Made by a program: the position numbers and the translations under genes
NCBI GenBank assembly: GCA_963850525.1
Contig: CAWKLQ010000008.1
Span: 930,001-994,000, forward strand
Source of the DNA: JAEMQF01 sp963850525
GTDB taxonomy: Bacteria; Pseudomonadota; Gammaproteobacteria; Burkholderiales; Burkholderiaceae_C
Reading direction: 5' to 3'
Length of the DNA stretch: 64,000 nt
Part shown: positions 43,166 to 50,713 of the stretch, one piece after another
Layout of the letters: the number at the start of each line of letters is the position of its first letter
How positions within the stretch are numbered: the first letter of the stretch is position 1
Notes under the pieces: model-generated
The model's input: only the letters and a program-made list of their open reading frames with translations
Databases searched by the model: none
What the model was told of the DNA's origin: nothing

Positions 43166-44122
43166 ATGCGCACCCCGCTCGCCGTGCAGACCTTGGGTTA
43201 CCTGGTACCACGCACTTCGTTCGCGGGCCGGGTCCACAGCGTCTTCGAGAGCGCCTGCAATCTCGAATGCGACTTGGGCGTCGGCCGGGGCCTGCTGACA
43301 CTTTGCTGGCGTGACACGAGCGTGGGGCCGACCACGCTGCACCTTGCGAGCGACGAGCTGGGTGACTTGCGCAACCGGTTTAGCGTCGGCGAACTCGTGC
43401 ATTGCCGCGCGAATCTGTTGTGCATCGGCCGCGTCGAGCTTTGTTTGCAATGGGCCGAGGTCTGGGAACGGCCCGTCATCCCGGCGCACGCCGGGATCCA
43501 GGCTGTGCCCCATGCAGTGGATCCCGGCGTGCGCCGGGATGACGGGCGCTTGACCTGGGGCGGGGCGTCTCTTGGCGGCCGCATCGGCGCGCGCTGCCGC
43601 CGGACCGGCGCTCTTCTGGCTGCGCATCGACGCCTGCGCTCGAGCGTGATCGACGCGCAGGCCGCACCGGTGGTCGCGGCACTGGCCGACGCCTGCCGCA
43701 ATCTCGACACCCCGGCCGCGCTCGCTCACGCGCAGCGCCTCATCGGCTGGGGCGAAGGGCTGACGCCGGCGGGTGACGACTTTCTGGTCGGCCTGCTCGC
43801 GGCCCTGCACACCGCGGCGCCGGGCGAAGCGTCGCGCGGCAATTTCCACGCCGCGCTGGCCACGCACATCGCGGCGAACGTCGTGCGCACGACGCCCATC
43901 GCCGCCCACTACCTGCGCCTGGCCGCCGCAGGCCACTTCACCGAGCCGCTGCTGAGCCTGCGCGACGCGCTGCTCGGGCAGACCGACGAAGCGCAGCTCG
44001 ACGCGGCGCTGCAGCGCGCGTTGGCCGTCGGGGCGACTTCAGGCGCAGACACCGTGTCCGGGTTATTGGCAGGGTTGACCGCATGGATTTCGCCTTGCGC
44101 TGCGCCCACAATGGCGCTGTGA
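43166..44122 (+). CDS. allH: DUF2877 protein, AllH-like subunit of a carbamoyltransferase module
   Basis: A 318-residue protein related to E. coli YlbF/AllH. The DUF2877 core is at the C-terminal half: HAQRLIGWGEGLTPAGDDFL, VGLLAALHTA, NVVRTTPIAAHYLRLAA and TSGADTVSGLLAGL. AllFGH in E. coli is the oxamate transcarbamylase of anaerobic allantoin breakdown. Residues about 104-126 come from two REP palindromes inserted in frame (ERPVIPAHAGIQ and DPGVRRDDG). The ATG at 43166 has a weak ribosome site (ACTGAA). It is followed by fdrA with a four-base overlap (GTGA) if the GTG at 44119 is used. Confidence 0.85.
   Translation: MRTPLAVQTLGYLVPRTSFAGRVHSVFESACNLECDLGVGRGLLTLCWRDTSVGPTTLHLASDELGDLRNRFSVGELVHCRANLLCIGRVELCLQWAEVWERPVIPAHAGIQAVPHAVDPGVRRDDGRLTWGGASLGGRIGARCRRTGALLAAHRRLRSSVIDAQAAPVVAALADACRNLDTPAALAHAQRLIGWGEGLTPAGDDFLVGLLAALHTAAPGEASRGNFHAALATHIAANVVRTTPIAAHYLRLAAAGHFTEPLLSLRDALLGQTDEAQLDAALQRALAVGATSGADTVSGLLAGLTAWISPCAAPTMAL
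43475..43543. repeat. Two REP-type palindromes inside the DUF2877 gene
   Basis: 43475-43500 (GTCATCCCGGCG-CACG-CCGGGATCCA) and 43518-43543 (TGGATCCCGGCG-TGCG-CCGGGATGAC) lie in opposite orientation within the coding frame and do not interrupt it. Confidence 0.9.
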
Positions 44123-45825
44123 GCCAAGCTATCACGCGCTTCAAACGCTTCGCGAACCTTTATCAGGATTCGGTGACGCTGATGCAGCTCGGCGCCGCCT
44201 TGCGCGAGCGCAGTGGCATCGAGCAGGCGTCGTGCCTGATGGCCACGCCGGCGAACCTGTCGCAACTCGCGCACGCCGATCTCGAAATTGACATCACGGT
44301 GTCGCCCTCCGATCTGCTGGTGATCGTGCGCGGCGACGCCGCAGCGTGTGACGCGGCGCTGCTTGCCGCCGAGTCGCGCCTGCTCGCCGCCCCGAGCAGC
44401 GACAGCGGCGACCGCAGCGCGTTCAAGCCGCCACTCACGTCGATCGCCTTGGGCGTGGCGCAGCGCGTCGCGCAAGGGGCGAGCGCCGACCTCGCGCTGA
44501 TCTCCGTTCCCGGCGACTACGCCGCCGCGGAAGCGCTGAAAGCGCTCGCGCTCGGCCTGCACGTCATGCTGTTCTCCGACAACGTGTCGGTCGCCGACGA
44601 GGTTGCGATCAAGACGTTCGCGCGCAGCAAGGGCTTGCTCGTGATGGGGCCGGATTGCGGAACGGCCATCGTCAACGGTGTGCCGCTCGGTTTTGCGAAC
44701 GTCGTGCGGCGGGGCGACATTGGTCTGGTCGCCGCGTCGGGAACGGGCCTGCAAGAAGTGACGTGCCGCATCCACAACCTGGGCGGCGGCGTGTCGCAGG
44801 CGCTGGGAACGGGCGGGCGAGACTTGAAGGAAGAAATCGGCGGCATCACGATGCTGCAAGGGCTGGCTGCGCTCGCTGACGACGCGGCGACGCGCGTGAT
44901 CGTGCTCATCTCCAAACCGCCCGCGCCAGGTGTCGCGCGCGCCATCGAAGACGCGGCGCAGGCGGCGGTTGCCGCGGGCAAGTCGGTGATCGTGCACTTC
45001 CTCGGCGCCGCTTCCAGCACCCTGCCCAAGGGCATGTTCGCCGCCACGTCGCTGCGCCACGCCGCCGACTTGGCCGTGGCGCTGGCGCGCGGAGAATCGG
45101 CGCCGCCGCCGGCAGTGGATCCCGGCGTTCGCCGGGATGACAGGGCGCAATCCGTCATCCCGGCGCAATCGGTCATCCCGGCGCAAGCCGTCATCCCGGC
45201 GCACGCCGGGATCCACCGTGCGCAAAACGCCCTCGAAGCGTGTGTCGCCAAGATGCTGCCCTCGCAACACACCGTCCGGGCCCTCTTCACCGGCGGCACG
45301 TTCTGCTACGAGGCGCAAGGGGTGTTCCTCGAGCGCGGCTTGGCGTGCAGTTCCAACGCCCCGGCGCACGGCGCGGCGACGATCGAAGCGCACGGCGCGA
45401 TGGCCGGCCACGTCTTGCTCGACCTCGGCGACGACGACTACACGCGCGGGCGGCCGCACCCGATGATCGACCCGAGTCTGCGCGATGGCCTGGTTCGCGA
45501 AGCCGGCGCCGACGCATCCGTCGCGGCATTGCTGTTCGACGTGGTGCTCGGCTACGGCTCGCACGCCAACCCCGCAGCCGGCCTCGCGCTGGCGCTTGCC
45601 GACGCGCAGGAGGCGGCGCGCGCGCAGGGGCGAACGCTCGCGCTGATCGGCCACGTGTGCGGCACCGACGGCGACCCGCAGGATCGCGCCGCGCAGGTGC
45701 GCCAGCTCGAAGACGTGGGCGCGATGATTGTGGGCAGCAATGTCGAGGCGGCACTGCTCGCGGCACAGCTCGCAGCACAGCTTGCGCAGCGCAGCGCTGC
45801 TGATCCCCCCACGCGGCGTGCGTAG
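44119..45825 (+). CDS. allF: FdrA/AllF-like protein (acyl-CoA synthetase-related)
   Basis: A 568-residue protein with the succinyl-CoA synthetase alpha-like fold of FdrA: QDSVTLMQLGAALRERSGIE at the start, then LALISVPGDYAAAEALKALA, GPDCGTAIVNGVPLGFANVV, GLVAASGTGLQEVTCRIHNL and GGGVSQALGTGGRDL. The second half has FTGGTFCYEAQGVFLE and HPMIDPSLR. It is thought to be the catalytic partner of AllG and AllH in the E. coli oxamate transcarbamylase. Residues about 333-366 are encoded by REP-derived repeats (VDPGVRRDD, then tandem SVIPAQ units) in the linker between halves. I chose GTG 44119, which overlaps the upstream stop; ATG 44083 is an alternative. Confidence 0.88.
   Translation: MSQAITRFKRFANLYQDSVTLMQLGAALRERSGIEQASCLMATPANLSQLAHADLEIDITVSPSDLLVIVRGDAAACDAALLAAESRLLAAPSSDSGDRSAFKPPLTSIALGVAQRVAQGASADLALISVPGDYAAAEALKALALGLHVMLFSDNVSVADEVAIKTFARSKGLLVMGPDCGTAIVNGVPLGFANVVRRGDIGLVAASGTGLQEVTCRIHNLGGGVSQALGTGGRDLKEEIGGITMLQGLAALADDAATRVIVLISKPPAPGVARAIEDAAQAAVAAGKSVIVHFLGAASSTLPKGMFAATSLRHAADLAVALARGESAPPPAVDPGVRRDDRAQSVIPAQSVIPAQAVIPAHAGIHRAQNALEACVAKMLPSQHTVRALFTGGTFCYEAQGVFLERGLACSSNAPAHGAATIEAHGAMAGHVLLDLGDDDYTRGRPHPMIDPSLRDGLVREAGADASVAALLFDVVLGYGSHANPAAGLALALADAQEAARAQGRTLALIGHVCGTDGDPQDRAAQVRQLEDVGAMIVGSNVEAALLAAQLAAQLAQRSAADPPTRRA
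45116..45215. repeat. REP palindromes and an 18-bp tandem repeat inside the FdrA-like gene
   Basis: One complete palindrome (45116-45141, TGGATCCCGGCG...GGGATGAC), two half copies (45154-45168 and 45172-45186, GTCATCCCGGCGCAA) and one complete copy (45190-45215) lie in frame. The half copies repeat with an 18-base period and encode the peptides SVIPAQ, SVIPAQ and AVIPAH. Confidence 0.9.
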
Positions 45826-45835
45826 GACCTTGCCC

Positions 45836-47263
45836 ATGACCTCGCTGTTCAAAGAAGGCCTGAGCGTCGTGAACGTTGGCTTGCGCGGCTTCGCCGACAA
45901 CGTCGTCGCAGCCAGCGGACAGTGCATCGCGCTCGAATGGCAACCGCCGGCGCAGGGCGACCGCGACGCCGGTTGGGCGCTCGCGCAGCTCTTGAATCAC
46001 CCGGCTGTCGAGGCGGCGAACGCCATCGCTTTCGAGCGCTTTCTCGCGGCCCAACCGGTGCTCACGGGCGTGGCAACGGCACGCGACGTCTTGCCCGGCA
46101 TGGCCAACGGGCGCCGCCTCATCGTTCACGCCGGCCCGCCGATTGCATGGGCGAAGATGTGCGGGCCGATGCGCGGCGCGGTGCTCGGTGCGGCGGTGCT
46201 CGAAGCTTGGGCGGAGTCGGTGCCCGCGGCGCAACAACTGATAGACCGCGGCGGCGTCGACCTCGAACCGTGTCACCACCAGGGGGCGGTGGGGCCGATG
46301 GCGGGAATCATCAGCCCCTCGATGCCGCTGTTCGTGATCGAAAACCGCGCCGCCTCGAACCGCGCGTACTGCAACTTCAACGAAGGGTTGGGCAAGGTGC
46401 TGCGCTTCGGCGCAAACGGCCCGGAGGTGATCGCGCGCCTGAAGATGATGGCGACCCTCGTCGCACCCGCACTGCGCGCAGCGCTCGCGCAAAGCGGCCC
46501 GATTGAGCTCAAGCCGCTCATGGCGCAAGCGCTCAACATGGGCGACGAAGTGCACAACCGCAACGCCGCGGCGACTGCGCTGTTCATCAAGCGCATCGCG
46601 CCGGCGCTGCTCGAGTCCCCCCTGGCGCGCGCCGACGCGGCACAAGCGCTGAGTTTCATCGCCGGCAACGACCACTTCTTCCTGAACCTGTCGATGGCCG
46701 CGTGCAAGGCGATGTGCGACGCGGCGGCAGGCGTTCCCAACAGCTCGATGGTCACGGCGATGGCGCGCAACGGCGTCAACTTTGGCGTGCGCTTGTCCGG
46801 CACGGGCGAGACTTGGTTCGAAGCACCGGCGAACCCGATCGATGGCCTGTATTTCCCCGGTTATTCGATGAAGGACGCGGCGCCCGATCTGGGTGACTCG
46901 GCGATCACGGAAACCGCAGGCGTGGGCGGCTTTGCGATGGCCGCAGCGCCGGCGATCGTCAAGTTCGTCGGCGGCGACGCGCAAGACGCGACCCACCACA
47001 GCCTGCGCATGCGCGCCATCACGCTCGGCGTGAATGCGTCGTTCACGCTGCCCGCGCTCGACTTCGCCGCGTGCGCCGCGGGGATCGACGCGCGCAAGGT
47101 GCTCGACAACGCCGTCCTGCCCGTCATCAACAGCGGCATCGCGCACCGCGAGGCGGGTGTCGGGCAGATCGGCGCGGGCGTGACGACGGCGCCGATGGCT
47201 TGTTTTGCGGCCGCCGTGAAGGCGCTCGCCGCGAGCGTGGGTGAGCGGGGAGCGAAGCCATGA
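45836..47263 (+). CDS. allG: DUF1116 protein, AllG/YlbE-like
   Basis: A 475-residue protein of the DUF1116 family, related to E. coli YlbE/AllG. Visible segments are VNVGLRGFADNVVAASGQCI at the start, AGPPIAWAKMCGPMRGAVLG, GGVDLEPCHHQGAVGPMAGI, NFNEGLGKVLRFGANGPEVI, QALNMGDEVHNRNAAATALF and IAHREAGVGQIGAGVT. The Cys-His-His and Gly-rich blocks are typical. The ATG at 45836 follows fdrA by ten bases. It overlaps the carbamate kinase start (ATGA at 47260-47263). Its family role is as subunit of the carbamoyltransferase. Confidence 0.9.
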   Translation: MTSLFKEGLSVVNVGLRGFADNVVAASGQCIALEWQPPAQGDRDAGWALAQLLNHPAVEAANAIAFERFLAAQPVLTGVATARDVLPGMANGRRLIVHAGPPIAWAKMCGPMRGAVLGAAVLEAWAESVPAAQQLIDRGGVDLEPCHHQGAVGPMAGIISPSMPLFVIENRAASNRAYCNFNEGLGKVLRFGANGPEVIARLKMMATLVAPALRAALAQSGPIELKPLMAQALNMGDEVHNRNAAATALFIKRIAPALLESPLARADAAQALSFIAGNDHFFLNLSMAACKAMCDAAAGVPNSSMVTAMARNGVNFGVRLSGTGETWFEAPANPIDGLYFPGYSMKDAAPDLGDSAITETAGVGGFAMAAAPAIVKFVGGDAQDATHHSLRMRAITLGVNASFTLPALDFAACAAGIDARKVLDNAVLPVINSGIAHREAGVGQIGAGVTTAPMACFAAAVKALAASVGERGAKP

Positions 47264-48207
47264 GCAAACCCCTCGCCGTCGTCGCCGTGGGCGGGAACGC
47301 GCTGATCCGCGACCCGCAGCACATGTCGCTCGCCGACCAGTACGACGCCGTGTGCGAAACGGCGACGCATGTCGCGGCGATGGTGCAGGCCGGCTGGAAC
47401 GTCGTGCTCACGCACGGCAACGGGCCGCAGGTCGGCTTCATCCTGCGCCGCTCGGAAATCGCCGACGGCCAGGTGCCTACCGTGCCGGTGCAGTATGCCG
47501 TCGGTGACACGCAGGGCGCGATCGGCTTCATGTTCCAGAACGCGCTGGGCAACGCGCTGCTGCGCCGCGGCCTGCGCACGCCGGTGGCGACGCTGGTAAC
47601 GCAGACGCTGGTCGATCGCAACGACCCGGCGTTTGCCCAACCCGACAAGCCGATTGGCTCGTTCCTCACCGAAGACGTGGCGCGCAAGCTCGCCGCGCAG
47701 CTCGGCTGGAGCGTGATGCAAGACGGCGACCGCGGCTGGCGCCGCACGATCGCCTCTCCACAACCGGTGCGCGTGATCGAGGCGCCGCTCATCGAGCGCC
47801 TGGCGCGCGAAGGCAGCGTGATCGTCGCGTGCGGCGGCGGGGGCATCGCCGTCGAAGACGTCGGCGGGGGCGAGTTGCGCGGCGTCGAAGCCGTGATCGA
47901 CAAGGACCGCGCCTCGGCGCTGCTCGCGATCCAGATGCAGGCCGAGCTGCTGATGATCCCCACCGGCGTGCCGAAGGTCGCGATCCGCTTCGGCCAGCCG
48001 GATCAGCTCTGGCTCGACAAGATCAGCGCCACGCAGGCGCAGCAGTACGCCATTGATGGCCATTTCGGCGCAGGCAGCATGGGGCCGAAGATCGAGGCCT
48101 TGCTCAAGTTCGTGAAGGGCCGGCCCGGCGGGCGCGGCGTGATCACGAACGTCGAAAGCATCGAAGCCGCGTTGTGCGGGGAAACCGGGACTTGGATCGA
48201 GGGTTGA
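47260..48207 (+). CDS. allK: Carbamate kinase (AllK/ArcC family)
   Basis: Transfers phosphate from carbamoyl phosphate to ADP, giving ATP, CO2 and ammonia. The 315-residue protein has the amino-acid-kinase fold: AVVAVGGNALIRDPQHMSLA, VLTHGNGPQVGFILRRSEIA, VIVACGGGGIAVEDVGGGEL, and later the Asp-rich VIDKDRASALLA nucleotide site and GSMGPKIEALLKFV. The coupling of its start to allG, and the order H-F-G-kinase, mean the carbamoyl phosphate made by the transferase module would be used for ATP. No arginine deiminase genes are nearby, so ArcC of the deiminase pathway is unlikely. Confidence 0.93.
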   Translation: MSKPLAVVAVGGNALIRDPQHMSLADQYDAVCETATHVAAMVQAGWNVVLTHGNGPQVGFILRRSEIADGQVPTVPVQYAVGDTQGAIGFMFQNALGNALLRRGLRTPVATLVTQTLVDRNDPAFAQPDKPIGSFLTEDVARKLAAQLGWSVMQDGDRGWRRTIASPQPVRVIEAPLIERLAREGSVIVACGGGGIAVEDVGGGELRGVEAVIDKDRASALLAIQMQAELLMIPTGVPKVAIRFGQPDQLWLDKISATQAQQYAIDGHFGAGSMGPKIEALLKFVKGRPGGRGVITNVESIEAALCGETGTWIEG

Positions 48208-48233
48208 TTCGGGCAGAATCTTTTGATCGAACA

Positions 48234-48260
48234 GTGGGCCCCGGCGTTCGCCGGGGTGAC
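48234..48260. repeat. REP-type palindrome before the allophanate-hydrolase-tail gene
   Basis: GGGCCCCGGCG-TTCG-CCGGGGTGAC, ending three bases before the downstream start codon, so it overlaps the region where the ribosome would bind and could hinder translation. Confidence 0.8.
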
Positions 48261-48263
48261 GAG

Positions 48264-48665
48264 ATGAGCGAAGCGAAGCCGGAGAAGAGAACCTTGCTGG
48301 CCGTGAACGGCACGTTGATGCGCGGTCTCGAGCTGAACCCGAACATGCTCGCCGCCGGCGCGACGTTTGTTCGCGAAGACCGGACCGACGCGTGCTACCG
48401 GGTCTGGTCGATCAACGATCGGCACCCCGCGATGCAGCGCACGCCCGGTGCCGGCACGCGCGTCGCGCTCGAGATCTGGAGCGTTCCGCTCGCCGGGCTG
48501 GCGGCTATCCTGCAAAACGAACCGCCCGGATTGGCGATCGGCAAGGTGGTTCTCGCGGATGGCTCGATCGTTCTCGGCGTGCTCGGTGAGCCCTTCCTCT
48601 GCGAAGGGCAGCGCGAGATCACGTCGTTCGGCGGCTGGCGCGCCTATACCGCAGCGCAGCAATAG
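48264..48665 (+). CDS. Stand-alone allophanate hydrolase C-terminal-type (gamma-glutamylcyclotransferase-like) protein
   Basis: A 133-residue protein that matches only the C-terminal domain of allophanate hydrolase AtzF/DUR1-type enzymes: LAVNGTLMRGLELNPNMLAA, then YRVWSINDRHPAMQR, NEPPGLAIGKVVLADGSIVL and LCEGQREITSFGGWRAYTA. In AtzF this domain sits after the amidase domain and acts on the downstream N-carboxycarbamate. Here the amidase part is absent. The gene lies 56 bases after the carbamate kinase on the same strand. The REP palindrome lies just before its ATG. A role with ureides or carbamate is inferred from both the domain and the neighbours. Confidence 0.85.
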   Translation: MSEAKPEKRTLLAVNGTLMRGLELNPNMLAAGATFVREDRTDACYRVWSINDRHPAMQRTPGAGTRVALEIWSVPLAGLAAILQNEPPGLAIGKVVLADGSIVLGVLGEPFLCEGQREITSFGGWRAYTAAQQ

Positions 48666-48835
48666 CTCGCTGCCCTGCTGCAGTGCCTGGCGCTGCACGA
48701 GGCAGGCGCGTAATCCATGATGCGCGCCCCGCGCTACGGGTGTAGAAACGTTGCCGCGCTCGCCCAATGACCGAGCGCGGCTCGTGGCACGGGATGTGCA
48801 CGCGCAAGTCCGCTTCACAACAAAAGGAGACAAGC

Positions 48836-50374
48836 ATGACTACTGGCACTGCCGGCCGCCTGTGGGTCCCGGGCGACTGGAACGGCTTTTTCGGCCTGTT
48901 CACGAACGTCCTTCTGAACGTCATCGTCCTGACCGGGCTTTGCCTCGGTGTTGTTCAACTGCCCGCCGACACCGTGTTCGGGCGCATCTTGCCCGCGCTG
49001 GGAATCGCGCTGCCGCTGGGCAACCTGTTCTACGCCTACCTCGCCTGGCAGATGAGCAAGGCCGAGGGCCGCAGCGACGTGACGGCGATGCCCTACGGCC
49101 CGAGCGTGCCGCACATGTTCATCGTCGTCTTCCTCATCATGTTGCCGACGTATCTGAAGACGAAAGACCCGATGCTCGCCTGGCAGGCGGGCCTGGCGTG
49201 GTGTTTCATCATCGGCGTGATCGTATTGCTCGGCGCTTTTGTCGGCCCGGCGATCCGCTCCATGACGCCGCGCGCGGCGATGCTCGGCACGCTGGCGGGA
49301 ATTTCGATCGCCTTCATCTCGATGCGCCCGGCGTTCCAGATGTGGGAGACGCCGTGGATCGGCCTCGTCTGCTTTGCCATCGTCCTGCTCGCGTGGACGG
49401 CGAACATGCGCATGCCCGGCGGCCTGCCCGGCGGGCTGGTGGCGGTGATCGTCGGCTCGATCATCGGCTGGGGCGCGGCACTGCTTGGCTGGAGCGACTA
49501 CGTGAAGATCGACGCCCTGGGCAAGTCGTTCCAGCAGTTCGGTGTGCACATTCCCATCTTCTCCGCCGACGTGTGGAGTGGGCTGTCGCAAGTCGCACCA
49601 CTGCTCGTCACCGCGATTCCGCTGGGCATCTACAACTTCACCGAAGCGATGAACAACGTGGAAAGCGCGTCGGCCGCCGGCGACAACTACAACTTGCGCA
49701 AGATCCTGCTCGCCGACGGCCTGGGCGCAATCGTCGGCTCCATGCTCGGCAGCCCCTTCCCCCCGGCGGTCTACATCGGCCATCCGGGCTGGAAGGCGGT
49801 GGGCGGACGCATCGGCTACTCGCTCGCCACCGGTGTGGCGATTGCGCTCGTGTGTTTCCTCGGCCTGACCGCCCTGCTGCTGGCGCTGATTCCGTTGGTG
49901 GCGATCCTGCCCATCCTGCTCTACATCGGGCTTGTCATCGGCGCGCAGGCGTTCCAGGCGTCGCCTGCGAAACACGCACCGGCGGTGATCCTGGCCCTCA
50001 TTCCCAACATCGCCGAATGGGCGAAGACGCAGATCGACGGCGCGCTCGGCGCCGCGGGAACGAATGCGGCAGCGGTGGGCATCGACAAACTCGGCGGCTT
50101 CGGCGTGCTCTACAAAGGCCTGGAATCGGTGGGTGGCGGCTCGGTGCTCGCCGGAATGGTGCTCGGCGCAATGGCGGTCTACGTCATCGACAACAAGATG
50201 CGCCACGCCGCGGGCTGGGCTTTTGCCGGCGCCGCGCTCGCCTACATCGGGCTGATCCACGGCGCGCAGCTCGGCTGGGCGGTGTCCCCGCTCGTTGCGC
50301 TCGGCTATGTGATGTTCGGTGCGGCGTGTTTGTTGCTCGGGCGCGGGCAGGCGCCGGCGTCAGCGAGTTCCTGA
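48836..50374 (+). CDS. NCS2/AzgA-like nucleobase-type permease
   Basis: A 512-residue inner-membrane transporter with about 12 helices. The first helix has NVLLNVIVLTGLCLGVVQLP, followed by GRILPALGIALPLGNLFYAY, TAMPYGPSVPHMFIVVF, a GIYNFTEAMNNVESASAAGD block (the usual acidic substrate site of AzgA-type permeases is around NFTEAMNN), ADGLGAIVGSMLGSPFPPAVY and a Gly/Leu-rich end. A strong AAAGGAG ribosome site precedes ATG 48836. It is the last gene of the module; the likely cargo is a purine, pyrimidine or related ureide, but I cannot specify it. Confidence 0.85.
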   Translation: MTTGTAGRLWVPGDWNGFFGLFTNVLLNVIVLTGLCLGVVQLPADTVFGRILPALGIALPLGNLFYAYLAWQMSKAEGRSDVTAMPYGPSVPHMFIVVFLIMLPTYLKTKDPMLAWQAGLAWCFIIGVIVLLGAFVGPAIRSMTPRAAMLGTLAGISIAFISMRPAFQMWETPWIGLVCFAIVLLAWTANMRMPGGLPGGLVAVIVGSIIGWGAALLGWSDYVKIDALGKSFQQFGVHIPIFSADVWSGLSQVAPLLVTAIPLGIYNFTEAMNNVESASAAGDNYNLRKILLADGLGAIVGSMLGSPFPPAVYIGHPGWKAVGGRIGYSLATGVAIALVCFLGLTALLLALIPLVAILPILLYIGLVIGAQAFQASPAKHAPAVILALIPNIAEWAKTQIDGALGAAGTNAAAVGIDKLGGFGVLYKGLESVGGGSVLAGMVLGAMAVYVIDNKMRHAAGWAFAGAALAYIGLIHGAQLGWAVSPLVALGYVMFGAACLLLGRGQAPASASS

Positions 50375-50409
50375 TCGCGAGCCGGCGTTGCACGACGCGT
50401 GCATGAAGG

Positions 50410-50440
50410 TTGGCTTCTGAATAGCTACGATGTGTATACT
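50410..50440 (+). promoter_or_regulatory. Possible promoter of vapBC
   Basis: TTGGCT (50410-50415) and TATACT (50435-50440) with a 19-base spacer, 31 bases upstream of vapB. GTATAC at the -10 is palindromic and could be part of an operator for the antitoxin. Confidence 0.45.
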
Positions 50441-50470
50441 TCTGATCGGGTCAGCTTTCGGAGCAGCACG

Positions 50471-50713
50471 ATGACCGTCGCCAAGCTTTTCACCCACGGC
50501 GGCAGCCAAGCGGTCCGGCTGCCCAAGGAGTTCCGCTTCGACGGCTCCGAAGTATTCGTGCGCCGCGTCGGCGACGACGTGATTCTGAGCCCGCGTGCGC
50601 CTGCTGGCGTGCAGTCGATGATCGACGCGCTGGACGGTTTCGAGCCCGGCACGCGCCTGCAACGTCGGCAGCCCCGAACGCAGAGCCGCGCCGCACTCAA
50701 GCCGAGGCGTTGA
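50471..50713 (+). CDS. vapB: VapB-type antitoxin (AbrB/MazE fold)
   Basis: An 80-residue protein with the SpoVT/AbrB DNA-binding fold: AKLFTHGGSQAVRLPKEFRF, then GSEVFVRRVGDDVILSPRAP. The C-terminal, Arg- and Pro-rich tail (LQRRQPRTQSRAALKPRR) is the part that would wrap the toxin. Its stop shares a base with the vapC start (TGATG, 50711-50715). It normally represses its own promoter. Confidence 0.92.
   Translation: MTVAKLFTHGGSQAVRLPKEFRFDGSEVFVRRVGDDVILSPRAPAGVQSMIDALDGFEPGTRLQRRQPRTQSRAALKPRR

Noticed and set aside
45154..45215. Possible CRISPR array
   Set aside because: The repeats are of 18 bases with no spacer between them and are part of a palindromic repeat in a coding frame.
45287..47146. 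619-residue minus-strand frame opposite the DUF1116 gene
   Set aside because: No recognisable motif; the plus strand has a conserved family with coupled neighbours.
47260..48207. Carbamate kinase as part of an arginine deiminase pathway
   Set aside because: No arcA or arcB is near, and the start is coupled to the DUF1116 gene, so the transcarbamylase pathway is more likely.
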